64,000 nt of DNA, taken from contig CALOBW010000030.1 of NCBI GenBank assembly GCA_942491525.1, positions 434,001-498,000 of the forward strand. The letters run 5' to 3'. A program made the translations under genes and the position numbers. Shown here in pieces: positions 47,775 to 55,841 of the stretch. Under the pieces are notes generated by a model. It saw only the letters and a list, made by a program, of their open reading frames with translations, did not search any database and was not told where the DNA came from. The stretch's first letter is position 1, and the number at the start of each line of letters is the position of its first letter. Source of the DNA: CAYWBU01 sp942491525. Its GTDB lineage: Bacteria; Desulfobacterota; Desulfomonilia; UBA1062.

Positions 47775-50582
47775 TCAACTTTCACCGCTGAAGTGTTCAA
47801 AGTAAGTTTTGACGTAGGAGAACATGGTGCCGACCGTCTTTTCACGGGAGTCCTCGGCCGAGGGCACCAGACGCACGTTGAAGGCGATGTTGTTGTCCAT
47901 GTAGTGGGGATTCATTTTGGCCACATCCAGGATATTATCGAGGAAGTTTTTCGAGGCCGACGGATGCGGAGTCAGGCCCGGAGTGAAGGGCTGATACTCC
48001 AGCCTGCCCGAGGGGATGGCCCCGGAGAGCGCGCCGTAGGCGCTGTGCTGGGCCACCGACCAGAAGCCGACGGTGTAGTCGCCGCCGCTGAAAGTTTTAT
48101 GGGCCTTGTAGCTGCCATGCATCAGGCCGGCCACCCGGTTGGCCATCTCCACGGCATCAGCGTTGCCCGAGCCGAAACGCGGCACCCTGTTCATGACCAT
48201 GGCGTGCAGCGCCGGATCATTTTCAAAATTGGCATCGACTGCCTTCTTGAGCTGCTGCAGGGTGATCCGCTTCTCATCAAAGACCAGCTTCTTGATCACC
48301 ATCAGGGAGTCGGTAACATCGGCCAGGCCGATATTGAAGGTGCCGGAGGTGTTGTAGATGGCGCCGCCCTTGGTGACATCCTTACCCTTTTCGATGGTTC
48401 CCTGGATGGCGGCGCTCAGGTAGGGCGTGGGCCGCAGATAGGCATAGGCCTCGGCCGCCATGTTGTTGAAGAGCGTATTCTGCTCGACGATGAACTTTAT
48501 CTGCTCGGCGTAGGCGTCATAGAACTCTTCAAAGGTTTTGAAGTCATCATTCTCGATGCTGCCGGTCTGGGGCCCCAGATGCCAATTCATCAGCGGATGG
48601 TAGCCGTTGTTCATGGCCATCTCCAGGCCGGCCACCATATTGATGGAGGTGGCCCCGGCATGGTTGCCCTGCTTGCCGGAGATGGTTATCTCGACGCAGC
48701 CGGTGGCCGCCCAGTCGCGCATATCCTCAATATCATCGGCATTCTGCTTCAGGGTTTCCAGCACGGCATCATCGCCGTGCATGGAGGGGGTGCCAACGGT
48801 GATGTAGTTCACCTCGCAGAGGCGTTTGAGGTAGGTATCACTGTTGACGCCCACCTTGAAGCGCGCGTTCATGTTGGGATCGCGCATGGACATGATCTCG
48901 GTGACCTTCAGCAGGATGTAGGTCATGTCGTTGACCGCATCCCGGCCGTCGCGGGTGACGCCGCCCAGGGTGACGGCCGTCTCGGCATGGCTGCCGCTGA
49001 AGAGGTAGTTGGCCACATCCGGCACCAGGTTCTGATGCTCGGCATTCCTGATAAAGTAGATGCAGAAGAGCTCGATCACATGTTCGATATAGGCCTGGCG
49101 CTCCTCTTTGGTGGAGAGTTCCTGCATCTCCTTCTCGAAAAAGGGCTGGAAGATCTGGTCCAGGCGCCCCGGCGAGAGGGAGACATTGTTGTTCTCCATG
49201 ACCAGGCCGACCCAGAAGATCCAGAAAGCGTTGACCGCCTCATCCATGTTGCGCGCCGGCTGGGCCGGCACCCGGATGCAGATCTCGTGCAGGCGCTTAA
49301 GCTCGGCGCTGCGTTCAGCGTCCCGCTCCGCTTCGGCGAGGCGCAAGGCTTCAGCCGCCAGATTAGCAGCATAGGCATCGAGGCCCTCCAGGCAGATTAT
49401 CATGGAGCGCAGGGTGTCCAGCTTTTCAACCTCGCCTTCATGCAGAGAATCGATCTGTTTATTGACCCGCGCAATGATGCCGGCGGTACCCTCATTGATA
49501 ATGGCCGGCAGATCCGGAATGATGTGCGACATGGAGACGGTCTTAAAGTTGAAGGAGGCCACGGCGCGCTCATCGATCTTCTGGCAGAGGGGATAGTCAT
49601 ACTTCTTCCTGACCCACTCGCGGGTGATGCGCTTGGCCCAGAAGGGATAGATGTCGTGCAGCTCCTCGGCCGTTTCATGGGTAATGCTGCAGGGGTTCAG
49701 CAGCCGCTTGTCGATGGAGCCGAGCTCGCCCCAGATCATGGTGCCGGTGGTGTCGGGATAGATGATGACCGCCACATCTTCCGGGGCGCAGGTGCCGGCA
49801 ATCAGACTGTCCGGGCGAATGACGGGCTTCTTGTTCTGCATCAGATATTTGAAGGCATGGGCCTGGCGCAGCTCCGGGAACCAGGGCCGGCCGTCGTTGT
49901 CATTTTCAAAACCGTTCTTGCGGTACCACTCCGTCAGCAGGCGTGGCCTTTCCGCTGATATGGCCGGCTTGGTATTGAAGTGTTCCTCATGCAGCCGTTT
50001 AACACGCGGGAAATCATCCAGGCTGTACTCAGAGAGATAGGGATCATCCAGATACTTAACACCCGCATCCTCATGGGCCGTGGCCTTCATCCGGTAGGCG
50101 TAGCGCTCCTTGATCTCCGCTGAGAGCTCCGGATTGCCGGTGTCGAACTCCGACCTTCTGGCCTGCATCTCCTTAAGGTTGGAGCGATCAAGCATCCGCT
50201 GGTGCATGCCGCCCATGATCAGCGAGATGTAGTAGTTGAAGGCCTGCAGATAGGCCATGTTGCCCTCGAGGATTATCTTGTTTTTAAGCACCAGGTTGAG
50301 CATCTCATTGGGGGTGATCTTGACCACCTCCATCAGGACCTTCTCATCCACAAAGATCATGACGGCATCGGCGCCCTCAGGGATGCGGTTCAGCACCGAT
50401 ACGCGGCCGTCATTAAACACAATGGCCTGTTCGACGCTGCCGGAAACGGTCTTCATCCCGATTGAAAAGTTGATCCAGCCGTCACTGTTCTTCAGATATC
50501 TCTTCAGTTTGGGCCTGCAGTTAAACATGGCTGCCATCGACAACAGCGCCATCCGGGTCAATCCATTCATCATATTAATCAT
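47775..50582 (-). CDS. Pyruvate formate-lyase-family (glycyl radical enzyme) protein with SCP2-like N-terminus and no glycyl-radical C-terminus
   Basis: 935 residues, start supported by GGAGGG. Residues about 20-125 look like an SCP2 lipid-carrier domain (DGRVSVLNRIPEGADAVMIF, ITPNEMLNLVLKNKIILEGNM). Residues about 140-935 form a PFL/diol-dehydratase-like barrel: GRPWFPELRQAHAFKYLM, SLSPGRLDQIFQPFFEKE, NMNARFKVGVN, the thiyl loop ATGCVEI with Cys629, and GALPSGR-like SGAIPSGRLEYQPF. The protein stops at MFSYVKTYFEHFSGES, where relatives continue about 60 residues to the radical Gly (RVxGY). The terminator follows directly, so the missing part is not in another frame. No activating enzyme is nearby. 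Cotranscribed with a TetR gene. Catalysis as a conventional GRE is doubtful unless a separate radical domain exists. Confidence 0.85.
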   Translation of the reverse strand: MINMMNGLTRMALLSMAAMFNCRPKLKRYLKNSDGWINFSIGMKTVSGSVEQAIVFNDGRVSVLNRIPEGADAVMIFVDEKVLMEVVKITPNEMLNLVLKNKIILEGNMAYLQAFNYYISLIMGGMHQRMLDRSNLKEMQARRSEFDTGNPELSAEIKERYAYRMKATAHEDAGVKYLDDPYLSEYSLDDFPRVKRLHEEHFNTKPAISAERPRLLTEWYRKNGFENDNDGRPWFPELRQAHAFKYLMQNKKPVIRPDSLIAGTCAPEDVAVIIYPDTTGTMIWGELGSIDKRLLNPCSITHETAEELHDIYPFWAKRITREWVRKKYDYPLCQKIDERAVASFNFKTVSMSHIIPDLPAIINEGTAGIIARVNKQIDSLHEGEVEKLDTLRSMIICLEGLDAYAANLAAEALRLAEAERDAERSAELKRLHEICIRVPAQPARNMDEAVNAFWIFWVGLVMENNNVSLSPGRLDQIFQPFFEKEMQELSTKEERQAYIEHVIELFCIYFIRNAEHQNLVPDVANYLFSGSHAETAVTLGGVTRDGRDAVNDMTYILLKVTEIMSMRDPNMNARFKVGVNSDTYLKRLCEVNYITVGTPSMHGDDAVLETLKQNADDIEDMRDWAATGCVEITISGKQGNHAGATSINMVAGLEMAMNNGYHPLMNWHLGPQTGSIENDDFKTFEEFYDAYAEQIKFIVEQNTLFNNMAAEAYAYLRPTPYLSAAIQGTIEKGKDVTKGGAIYNTSGTFNIGLADVTDSLMVIKKLVFDEKRITLQQLKKAVDANFENDPALHAMVMNRVPRFGSGNADAVEMANRVAGLMHGSYKAHKTFSGGDYTVGFWSVAQHSAYGALSGAIPSGRLEYQPFTPGLTPHPSASKNFLDNILDVAKMNPHYMDNNIAFNVRLVPSAEDSREKTVGTMFSYVKTYFEHFSGES

Positions 50583-50601
50583 ATTCCCTCCACTCTACGC
50601 C

Positions 50602-51225
50602 CTATAAGGTGCGCATCAAGTCCTGGCACATCCGCTCAATCAGCTCCTGCGGCGCTATCTCATCAAGCTCCAGCAGAATATTACGGTTATTCAAGGTGAC
50701 AATTCCATGCAGGGTAATCCACATCTGATAGGCCCTGAAATAAGCGTCATCCTCCCTGTTTCCTGAAAGCGGCCTGATAATCTTCAGCGGAACTGCAATG
50801 GCCTTGACGGCCATCTGCTTGGCGTCAAAGGCGATGGGCTCCACCGCCTGATTCACGCCCTTATACTCCAGATAGCGGGGCGTATCGCTGTTGAGCATTA
50901 TCTGATAATAATCCGGATTATTGAAGCCGAACTCCAGATAGGCCATCAGCATTCGGCGCAGGGTGTCGTATGGGTCCTCTGCCACGGGCACCGCTTCAAG
51001 GTGCTGCTGCAGAAGCCCGAACCCCTTGATCTGAATGCTCAGATAGATCTCATCCTTGCTGGAGTAGTAGTAATAGATATTGGTGGCCGACATCCCCACC
51101 CGCCTGGCCAGCTTGCGCAGACTCAGGTTGTCGAACCCGGCCTCAAGAATCAGCTTCATGGCCTCTTCGATAATCCGGCCCCTGATCTCTTCGATCTCCG
51201 CGGCCGACCTTGCCTTCCTTGCCAT
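50602..51225 (-). CDS. TetR/AcrR-family repressor upstream of the GRE-like gene
   Basis: 207 residues from the ATG at 51225 (GAGG upstream; the TTG at 51231 is less likely). N-terminal HTH: IIEEAMKLILEAGFDNLSLRKLARRVGMSATNIYYYYSSKDEIYL, a textbook TetR DNA-binding domain. The C-terminal ligand domain is helical (DTLRRMLMAYLEFGFNNPDYYQIML). The GRE-like gene begins 19 bp after its stop, so repressor and enzyme form one operon, probably autoregulated at the inverted repeat 51250-51288. A hydrophobic or acyl ligand would suit the SCP2 domain of the target (inference). Confidence 0.9.
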   Translation of the reverse strand: MARKARSAAEIEEIRGRIIEEAMKLILEAGFDNLSLRKLARRVGMSATNIYYYYSSKDEIYLSIQIKGFGLLQQHLEAVPVAEDPYDTLRRMLMAYLEFGFNNPDYYQIMLNSDTPRYLEYKGVNQAVEPIAFDAKQMAVKAIAVPLKIIRPLSGNREDDAYFRAYQMWITLHGIVTLNNRNILLELDEIAPQELIERMCQDLMRTL

Positions 51226-51249
51226 ACTCAACCTCGTTTCAGCATTAAC

Positions 51250-51288
51250 CTAACACTGTCATATTAATTATAAGTAGAACAGTGTTAG
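51250..51288. promoter_or_regulatory. TetR operator flanking a TATAAT box
   Basis: CTAACACTGT (51250-51259) and ACAGTGTTAG (51279-51288) are perfect inverted arms around 19 bp. A minus-strand TATAAT (51272-51267) lies between them, so binding would block the TetR/GRE promoter. The right arm includes AACA-G-TGTT. Confidence 0.65.
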
Positions 51289-51322
51289 ATTAACTGTCAA
51301 CCGCAAAATCCAGCCTCCGAGC

Positions 51323-51350
51323 TGGACTGCCGCATAACCGGAATTATATT
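51323..51350 (+). promoter_or_regulatory. Promoter of the PAS histidine kinase (leaderless type)
   Basis: TGGACT (51323-51328), 16-nt spacer, TATATT (51345-51350), then 6 nt to the ATG at 51357. There is no Shine-Dalgarno. Confidence 0.5.
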
Positions 51351-51356
51351 GAACTT

Positions 51357-52472
51357 ATGGAGACCTACTTCGCCCCCGCCGCAAGAGCCAGCCAGAGCCA
51401 GCTGTGCTCCGAGATCGACCTGGTCAGCCACAATCCGGTCGTCTCAGGCCTGCTGCATTCAGTCTGCGGACTGCTGGCCGTGCTGGATGAGCATCGCCAG
51501 ATCGTGGCCCTCAACGATTCCTTCCTGAAGACCCTCGGCATTGATGATCCCCAGGAGGCGTTGGGACTGCGGCCGGGCGAGGCCCTCCAGTGCATCTACG
51601 CCAAAGATGAACCGCACGGCTGCGGCACCACCAAGCTCTGCGCCAGCTGCGGCGCCGCCATCGCCATTGCCGCCAGCCTGGCTGAAGACAAGCCCTGCGA
51701 AAAAATCTGCGCCCTGGCCAGGAAAAACGCCAGCGATCTGGCCCTGATGGTCAAGGCCCACCCGACCCGGATCAATGACCAAAGATTCATTCTGCTGTTT
51801 ATGCAGGACATCACCGTCCAGCAGCAGCGCGCCGCCCTCGAGCGCACCTTTTACCATGACGTCAACAACATCCTCGGCATGCTGGTCGGTTCCAGCGAAA
51901 TCCTGGCCCGCCATCAAAATTCCGACCTGGCCCGCAGCATCCACCAGGCCTCGCTGCGTCTGCTCAAAGAGGTCACAATGCAGCGTTTCCTATCCCAGAG
52001 CGACTCCGGCCAGTACCAGCTGGTCCTCAACGAAACTGATACCGAGAACGTCTTCAGGGATCTGCAGACATTCTTCAAGAATCATCCGGCCGCCCAGGGT
52101 AAAAAGCTGGCATTCCAGAACAGCTATCCCGCCACCCGCCTGCGGACCGACCTTTCACTGCTGCAGCGGATACTCAGCAACATGATTATCAACGCCCTGG
52201 AGGCCAGCCCGGAAAACGGCAGCGTCAAGATCTGGTTTGACCAGGAGGACCGCGCCTTCTGCGTCTGGAACGCGCAGCCCATCCCGCCCGACATCGCCCC
52301 CCGCATCTTTCAGCGCAACTTCAGCACCAAAAATCAGGCCGGCCGCGGCATCGGCACCTACTCCATGAAACTTTTCGGCCAAGAGCTGCTGGGCGGACAG
52401 GTCAACTTCATCTCCTCCGATGAGAACGGCACCACCTTCCGCTTCACCCTGCCCCCGGCCGACACCCTTTAA
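51357..52472 (+). CDS. Cytoplasmic PAS sensor histidine kinase with cysteine-rich PAS
   Basis: 371 residues, no membrane segment. PAS about 30-155 (CGLLAVLDEHRQIVALNDSFLKTLG) contains a cysteine set, CIYAKDEPHGCG..KLCASCG, plus CEKICAL, which could bind metal or sense redox. DHp with the histidine in FYHDVNNILGML; HATPase with NMIINALEASPENG (N box), WNAQPIPPDIAPRIF, FSTKNQAGRGIGTYSMKLF (G box) and FRFTLP. A YHDVNN-type H box differs from the AHEINNP of the tandem kinases. No partner regulator adjacent. Transcribed away from the TetR/GRE operon. Confidence 0.88.
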   Translation: METYFAPAARASQSQLCSEIDLVSHNPVVSGLLHSVCGLLAVLDEHRQIVALNDSFLKTLGIDDPQEALGLRPGEALQCIYAKDEPHGCGTTKLCASCGAAIAIAASLAEDKPCEKICALARKNASDLALMVKAHPTRINDQRFILLFMQDITVQQQRAALERTFYHDVNNILGMLVGSSEILARHQNSDLARSIHQASLRLLKEVTMQRFLSQSDSGQYQLVLNETDTENVFRDLQTFFKNHPAAQGKKLAFQNSYPATRLRTDLSLLQRILSNMIINALEASPENGSVKIWFDQEDRAFCVWNAQPIPPDIAPRIFQRNFSTKNQAGRGIGTYSMKLFGQELLGGQVNFISSDENGTTFRFTLPPADTL

Positions 52473-52603
52473 GTGAAGATATTACCAGAATATTCAGGCG
52501 TTTATTTTCCTTGACAGAATGCCATTCATAATTTTAAAGTCATTAAATATTAAGCTTCTAGAAATAGACTTTCATTTATTAATGCAACCAGGAGGATACA
52601 GCC

Positions 52604-54067
52604 ATGAATCTGAGAATTACACGTATACTTTTCATCCTTTGCCTCGCTCTGGGCCTGACGGCCTGCCAGGACGACCTACCCGTCAAGGATCCGGTCACCG
52701 CCGAAGATGGCGAGGGCCTGCCGGAGCACGTCTACTTCAAGGATAACCAGCAGACCCACAACAGCGTCTACTATGCGGTGATCCATGAAGAAAACATCTG
52801 GGTCAAACCCAACACCCAGAACGGCGGCGCGGACAAGCCCTGGCAGAAGCTGGAGCTGATCGACTCGCTCACAGATGACGTTCAGGAGATCGCCATGGAT
52901 GACGAGCACATCCTGGCCATCAACTCCAAGCGCGAGGTCCACACCATGTGGAACGCCCTGGATGAAATTGAAGAGTTTGAGTGGCAGATCGAGTGGGGCA
53001 ACTTCTGGAAGGGCCCCGGCACCATGGAACTGCCCGACGACTTCATCTCCTGGGACTTCTCGGTTGTCTCGCCGCGTTTCGACGAAAACTACACCGACCC
53101 GGCCGGACACCACCCCTTCCTGACCAACGCCAAGTGCTCGCACATCATCGCCCTGCATGCCGACGGCCAGCGCATCGGCCTCAACGACCCCTGGCTGGCC
53201 AATGACTGGAGCTACGAGATCCCCGGCCCCAAGCGCGGCCGCTTCCAGGCCGTCAACTCTTCGGCCAGCGGCGCCACCACCTTCATCATCAACAAGTACG
53301 GCGACATGTTCACCCGCATCTACGACTTTGACCTGGGCGGCATGAACAACTTCATCCTCTACTCCTACTTCCCCCAGGACTACGGCTACTTCCTGGTCAC
53401 CCAGCTGCCCACCTGGGACTGGGTCCAGCAGCCCAAGATCAACGGCCGCATCACCGACCGCATCAGCATCTTCAAGGTCGGCAAGGGCTGCTTCTACCGC
53501 ACCATCCGCGTCGAGGGCATCGATGCGGACGGCAACACCGGCTACTACGAGAAGGACATCAATCAGCTGAACAGCGAGGACTGGGTCTTCAACATCACCA
53601 ATCAACCCCTCAAGGGCACTGAGCTGGATAACAAGTCCGAAGACAGCAGCGACCTAACCCTGGGCTACAGCGAGGACCACCTCTACGCCAAGAGCCCGGA
53701 CCTCTTCCACAACTTTAGTGCCGAGATCACCAACTTCAACTGCTATGTGACCCCCTGCGAACTCAAGGTCCACCTGAGCAGTGAGATCACCCTCGACCTG
53801 ACCCTGCACACCCATGACCGCATCCGCCTGCAGCCCAGAGCCCGCGGCCTGGACGATGACCCGCGCGAGATCGCCGGCGCCATTGAGCTGCCCCAGGCGA
53901 TCCTGGACGATCTGGAAAACCAGGATCCGCTGGTGCAGGACTTCGTGAGCCAGTACTTCCTGAATCTCAGATTTGCCGAGGTGACACTCTGGGCCACCAC
54001 CGAGAAGGTTGACATCATCGGCTCCACCTGGTTCTTCTGGCCCTGGAGCTTCAAGTTTGTAGAGTAA
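52604..54067 (+). CDS. Large lipoprotein of unknown function
   Basis: 487 residues. Lipoprotein signal (CLALGLTAC, lipid Cys about 21), then a Trp/Tyr-rich beta-structured protein: HNSVYYAVIHEENIWVKPNTQNGG, QEIAMDDEHILAINSKREVHTMW, MFTRIYDFDLGGMNNFILYSYF, YLYAKSPDLFHNFSAE-like blade repeats, ending STWFFWPWSFKF. Alternating strand and loop units hint at a beta-propeller. Two cysteines in NCYVTPCELK may form a disulfide. I do not recognise the family and see no catalytic motif. AGGAGG upstream of the ATG and a strong terminator after the stop define a single-gene unit. Confidence 0.75.
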   Translation: MNLRITRILFILCLALGLTACQDDLPVKDPVTAEDGEGLPEHVYFKDNQQTHNSVYYAVIHEENIWVKPNTQNGGADKPWQKLELIDSLTDDVQEIAMDDEHILAINSKREVHTMWNALDEIEEFEWQIEWGNFWKGPGTMELPDDFISWDFSVVSPRFDENYTDPAGHHPFLTNAKCSHIIALHADGQRIGLNDPWLANDWSYEIPGPKRGRFQAVNSSASGATTFIINKYGDMFTRIYDFDLGGMNNFILYSYFPQDYGYFLVTQLPTWDWVQQPKINGRITDRISIFKVGKGCFYRTIRVEGIDADGNTGYYEKDINQLNSEDWVFNITNQPLKGTELDNKSEDSSDLTLGYSEDHLYAKSPDLFHNFSAEITNFNCYVTPCELKVHLSSEITLDLTLHTHDRIRLQPRARGLDDDPREIAGAIELPQAILDDLENQDPLVQDFVSQYFLNLRFAEVTLWATTEKVDIIGSTWFFWPWSFKFVE

Positions 54068-54071
54068 CAAA

Positions 54072-54103
54072 AAAGGGGGCAACTATATCGAGTTGCCCCC
54101 TTT
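54072..54103 (+). terminator. Intrinsic terminator of the large lipoprotein gene
   Basis: AAAGGGGGCAACT (54072-54084), loop ATATCG, AGTTGCCCCCTTT (54091-54103), followed by AAATTTC. Starts 4 nt after the stop codon; the A-rich upstream side makes it possibly bidirectional. Confidence 0.8.
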
Positions 54104-54168
54104 AAATTTCACTATTGCAAATATCTTCGTCCGTGACAGTTTCTATGCTCATATAGTAGGGAAATAAT

Positions 54169-55059
54169 ATGAGTGAAAAAAATATTCTGCTGACTTCGGT
54201 CTACTCCACCATCCTCTTCGCCGTCCTGGGCATAACCTGGGGCGTGCTGGCCGATTCGGGCATGATCATCTTTGACGGCATCTACTCGCTGATCAGCGTC
54301 GGCCTGAGCATCCTCTCGCTGATGGTCCTGAAACAGGTGCAGCAAAGTGCCGACGACAAGCGCTTCCCATTCGGCAAGGCCCACTTCGAGCCCCTGCTGG
54401 TGATCTTCAAATCCCTGATGCTGCTGGGCATGTGCCTCTTCTCGGCGCTGAACGCCACCTCCGAACTGCTGGGCGGCGGCCGCGAAGTTGCAGCCGGACC
54501 GGCCGTGATCTACGCCATAATCTGCACCCTGGGCTGCCTGATAATGTCGATCCTGCTGCATCACGGCTGCCGCGAGAATGAATCAAACCTGCTGCGCGCG
54601 GAGCGCAACCAGTGGTACGGCGACACCCTCCTGAGCGCCGGCGTACTGCTGGGCTTCAGCGCAACTTTTCTGATGCAGGAGACCGCCCACGCCTGGCTGA
54701 CCCCCTATGCCGACCCCTCCATGGTCATCATCGCCTCCTGCACCTTCGTCATCTTCCCGGTCAAAAGTCTCACCGCCGGCTTCAGAGAGATCCTCTTCTT
54801 CCGCGTGGATGATGAACTGCTGGCCCCCATCAACCAGGAGGCCCGCCTGATCGCAGATGAGCTGGATGCCGATTACAAGCTGCGCATGATCAACCTCGGC
54901 CGCGAACTCGACATCGAACTGAACTTCCTGATGGCGGACCGCAGCCTAAGCGTCTCCCAGATGGACGAGATCCGCAACCGGCTCGCGGCCGCGGCCAAGG
55001 AGATCAAGGATCAGCACTGGATCAACATCAACTTCACAAAGGAAAAATCCTGGGTTTAG
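54169..55059 (+). CDS. Cation diffusion facilitator (CDF) family transporter
   Basis: 296 residues, six predicted membrane helices. LADSGMIIFDGIYSLISVGLSI carries the Asp pair region typical of CDF helix 2, and KRFPFGKAHFEPL the conserved GxxRxE-like loop. The second metal-site region WYGDTLLSAGVLLGF follows, then a short cytoplasmic C-terminal domain. It exports divalent metal ions such as zinc, iron or manganese against protons; selectivity is undetermined. AGGGA upstream of the ATG. Its stop overlaps that of the convergent enoyl-CoA hydratase gene by 4 nt. Confidence 0.85.
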   Translation: MSEKNILLTSVYSTILFAVLGITWGVLADSGMIIFDGIYSLISVGLSILSLMVLKQVQQSADDKRFPFGKAHFEPLLVIFKSLMLLGMCLFSALNATSELLGGGREVAAGPAVIYAIICTLGCLIMSILLHHGCRENESNLLRAERNQWYGDTLLSAGVLLGFSATFLMQETAHAWLTPYADPSMVIIASCTFVIFPVKSLTAGFREILFFRVDDELLAPINQEARLIADELDADYKLRMINLGRELDIELNFLMADRSLSVSQMDEIRNRLAAAAKEIKDQHWININFTKEKSWV

Positions 55060-55841
55060 ACACCCCTGTAGTTCGGCTTGCGTTTCTCGACAAAGGCCGC
55101 GATGGCTTCGGCCATGTCTTCCGACTGGACATACTTCTTGGTGTACTCCAGCTCAAGGGAGTACTTCTGCGGCAGGCGTGCATCAACGTTTTCATTGATG
55201 GCCTGCTTGTAGTAGCGCAGCGCCAGCGGCCCGACCTGCAGAAACTCTTGGGCCAGCGCCATGGCGGCTTCCAGCAGCTGCGCTGCGGGCACGACCCGGT
55301 GAATCCCGCCATACTGCCTGATCTCCTCGGCGCTCAGCGGATTGCCGGTCAGGGCCGCATAGCGCACAACCTTCTCCGGCACCAGCTGGGCCAGAAAACC
55401 GGCGGCGCCCAAAACCCCGACCTTGATCTCGGGCAGCACAAACTGGGCCCCTTCGCTGGCCACAATCAGGTCGCAGCAGGCCGCAATGGCCAGGCCGGCG
55501 CCCACGGCCGCCCCGTTGACCGCGGCGATCAGCGGCACCCGGCAGTTGTAGATGCTCTGCATGCAGTCATTGACGCTCTGGCCATACGTCTCGGCGATCT
55601 CCACATAGCGCTCGGCAGCCTCGCCAAGCTTGATATCATTGAACTCGTTAATGTCATTGCCGGAGCTGAAGACATGGCAGGCTGAACTGATGACCACCAC
55701 CCGCACATCGTTAAGGGTGTTAATGGTTTCGAAGGTCTCCTTGATCTCGCCATACATCTGCAGATTGATGCTGTTGACCGGCGGCCGGTCCAGGGTGACG
55801 ATCCCGATATGATCCTTGATCTCAAATTTTATATACTCCAT
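55056..55841 (-). CDS. Enoyl-CoA hydratase/isomerase (crotonase) family protein
   Basis: 261 residues from the ATG at 55841, which overlaps the upstream stop (TGATG), with AAGGAG 7 nt before it. Crotonase fold: GIVTLDRPPVNSINLQMYGEI, VISSACHVFSSGNDINEF (oxyanion-hole strand), LIAAVNGAAVGAGLAIAACCDLIVASEGAQFVLPEIKVGVLGA and ALTGNPLSAEEIRQYGGIHRVV. The catalytic Glu pair is only partly recognisable (the second is in LPEIKVG), so the exact reaction (hydration, isomerisation, hydrolysis) is open. Translationally coupled to the acyl-CoA synthetase, which supports acyl-CoA metabolism. Confidence 0.92.
   Translation of the reverse strand: MEYIKFEIKDHIGIVTLDRPPVNSINLQMYGEIKETFETINTLNDVRVVVISSACHVFSSGNDINEFNDIKLGEAAERYVEIAETYGQSVNDCMQSIYNCRVPLIAAVNGAAVGAGLAIAACCDLIVASEGAQFVLPEIKVGVLGAAGFLAQLVPEKVVRYAALTGNPLSAEEIRQYGGIHRVVPAAQLLEAAMALAQEFLQVGPLALRYYKQAINENVDARLPQKYSLELEYTKKYVQSEDMAEAIAAFVEKRKPNYRGV

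Noticed and set aside
47793..49958. 721-codon frame on the plus strand opposite the GRE-like gene
   Set aside because: Antisense artefact; the minus strand has clear GRE motifs, a Shine-Dalgarno and a terminator.
50000..50060. Possible second radical motif because NRVAGL occurs in the GRE-like protein
   Set aside because: RVAGL lies far upstream of the C-terminus, within a helix that aligns with the ordinary barrel of relatives, and lacks the Gly-Tyr context of the radical loop.
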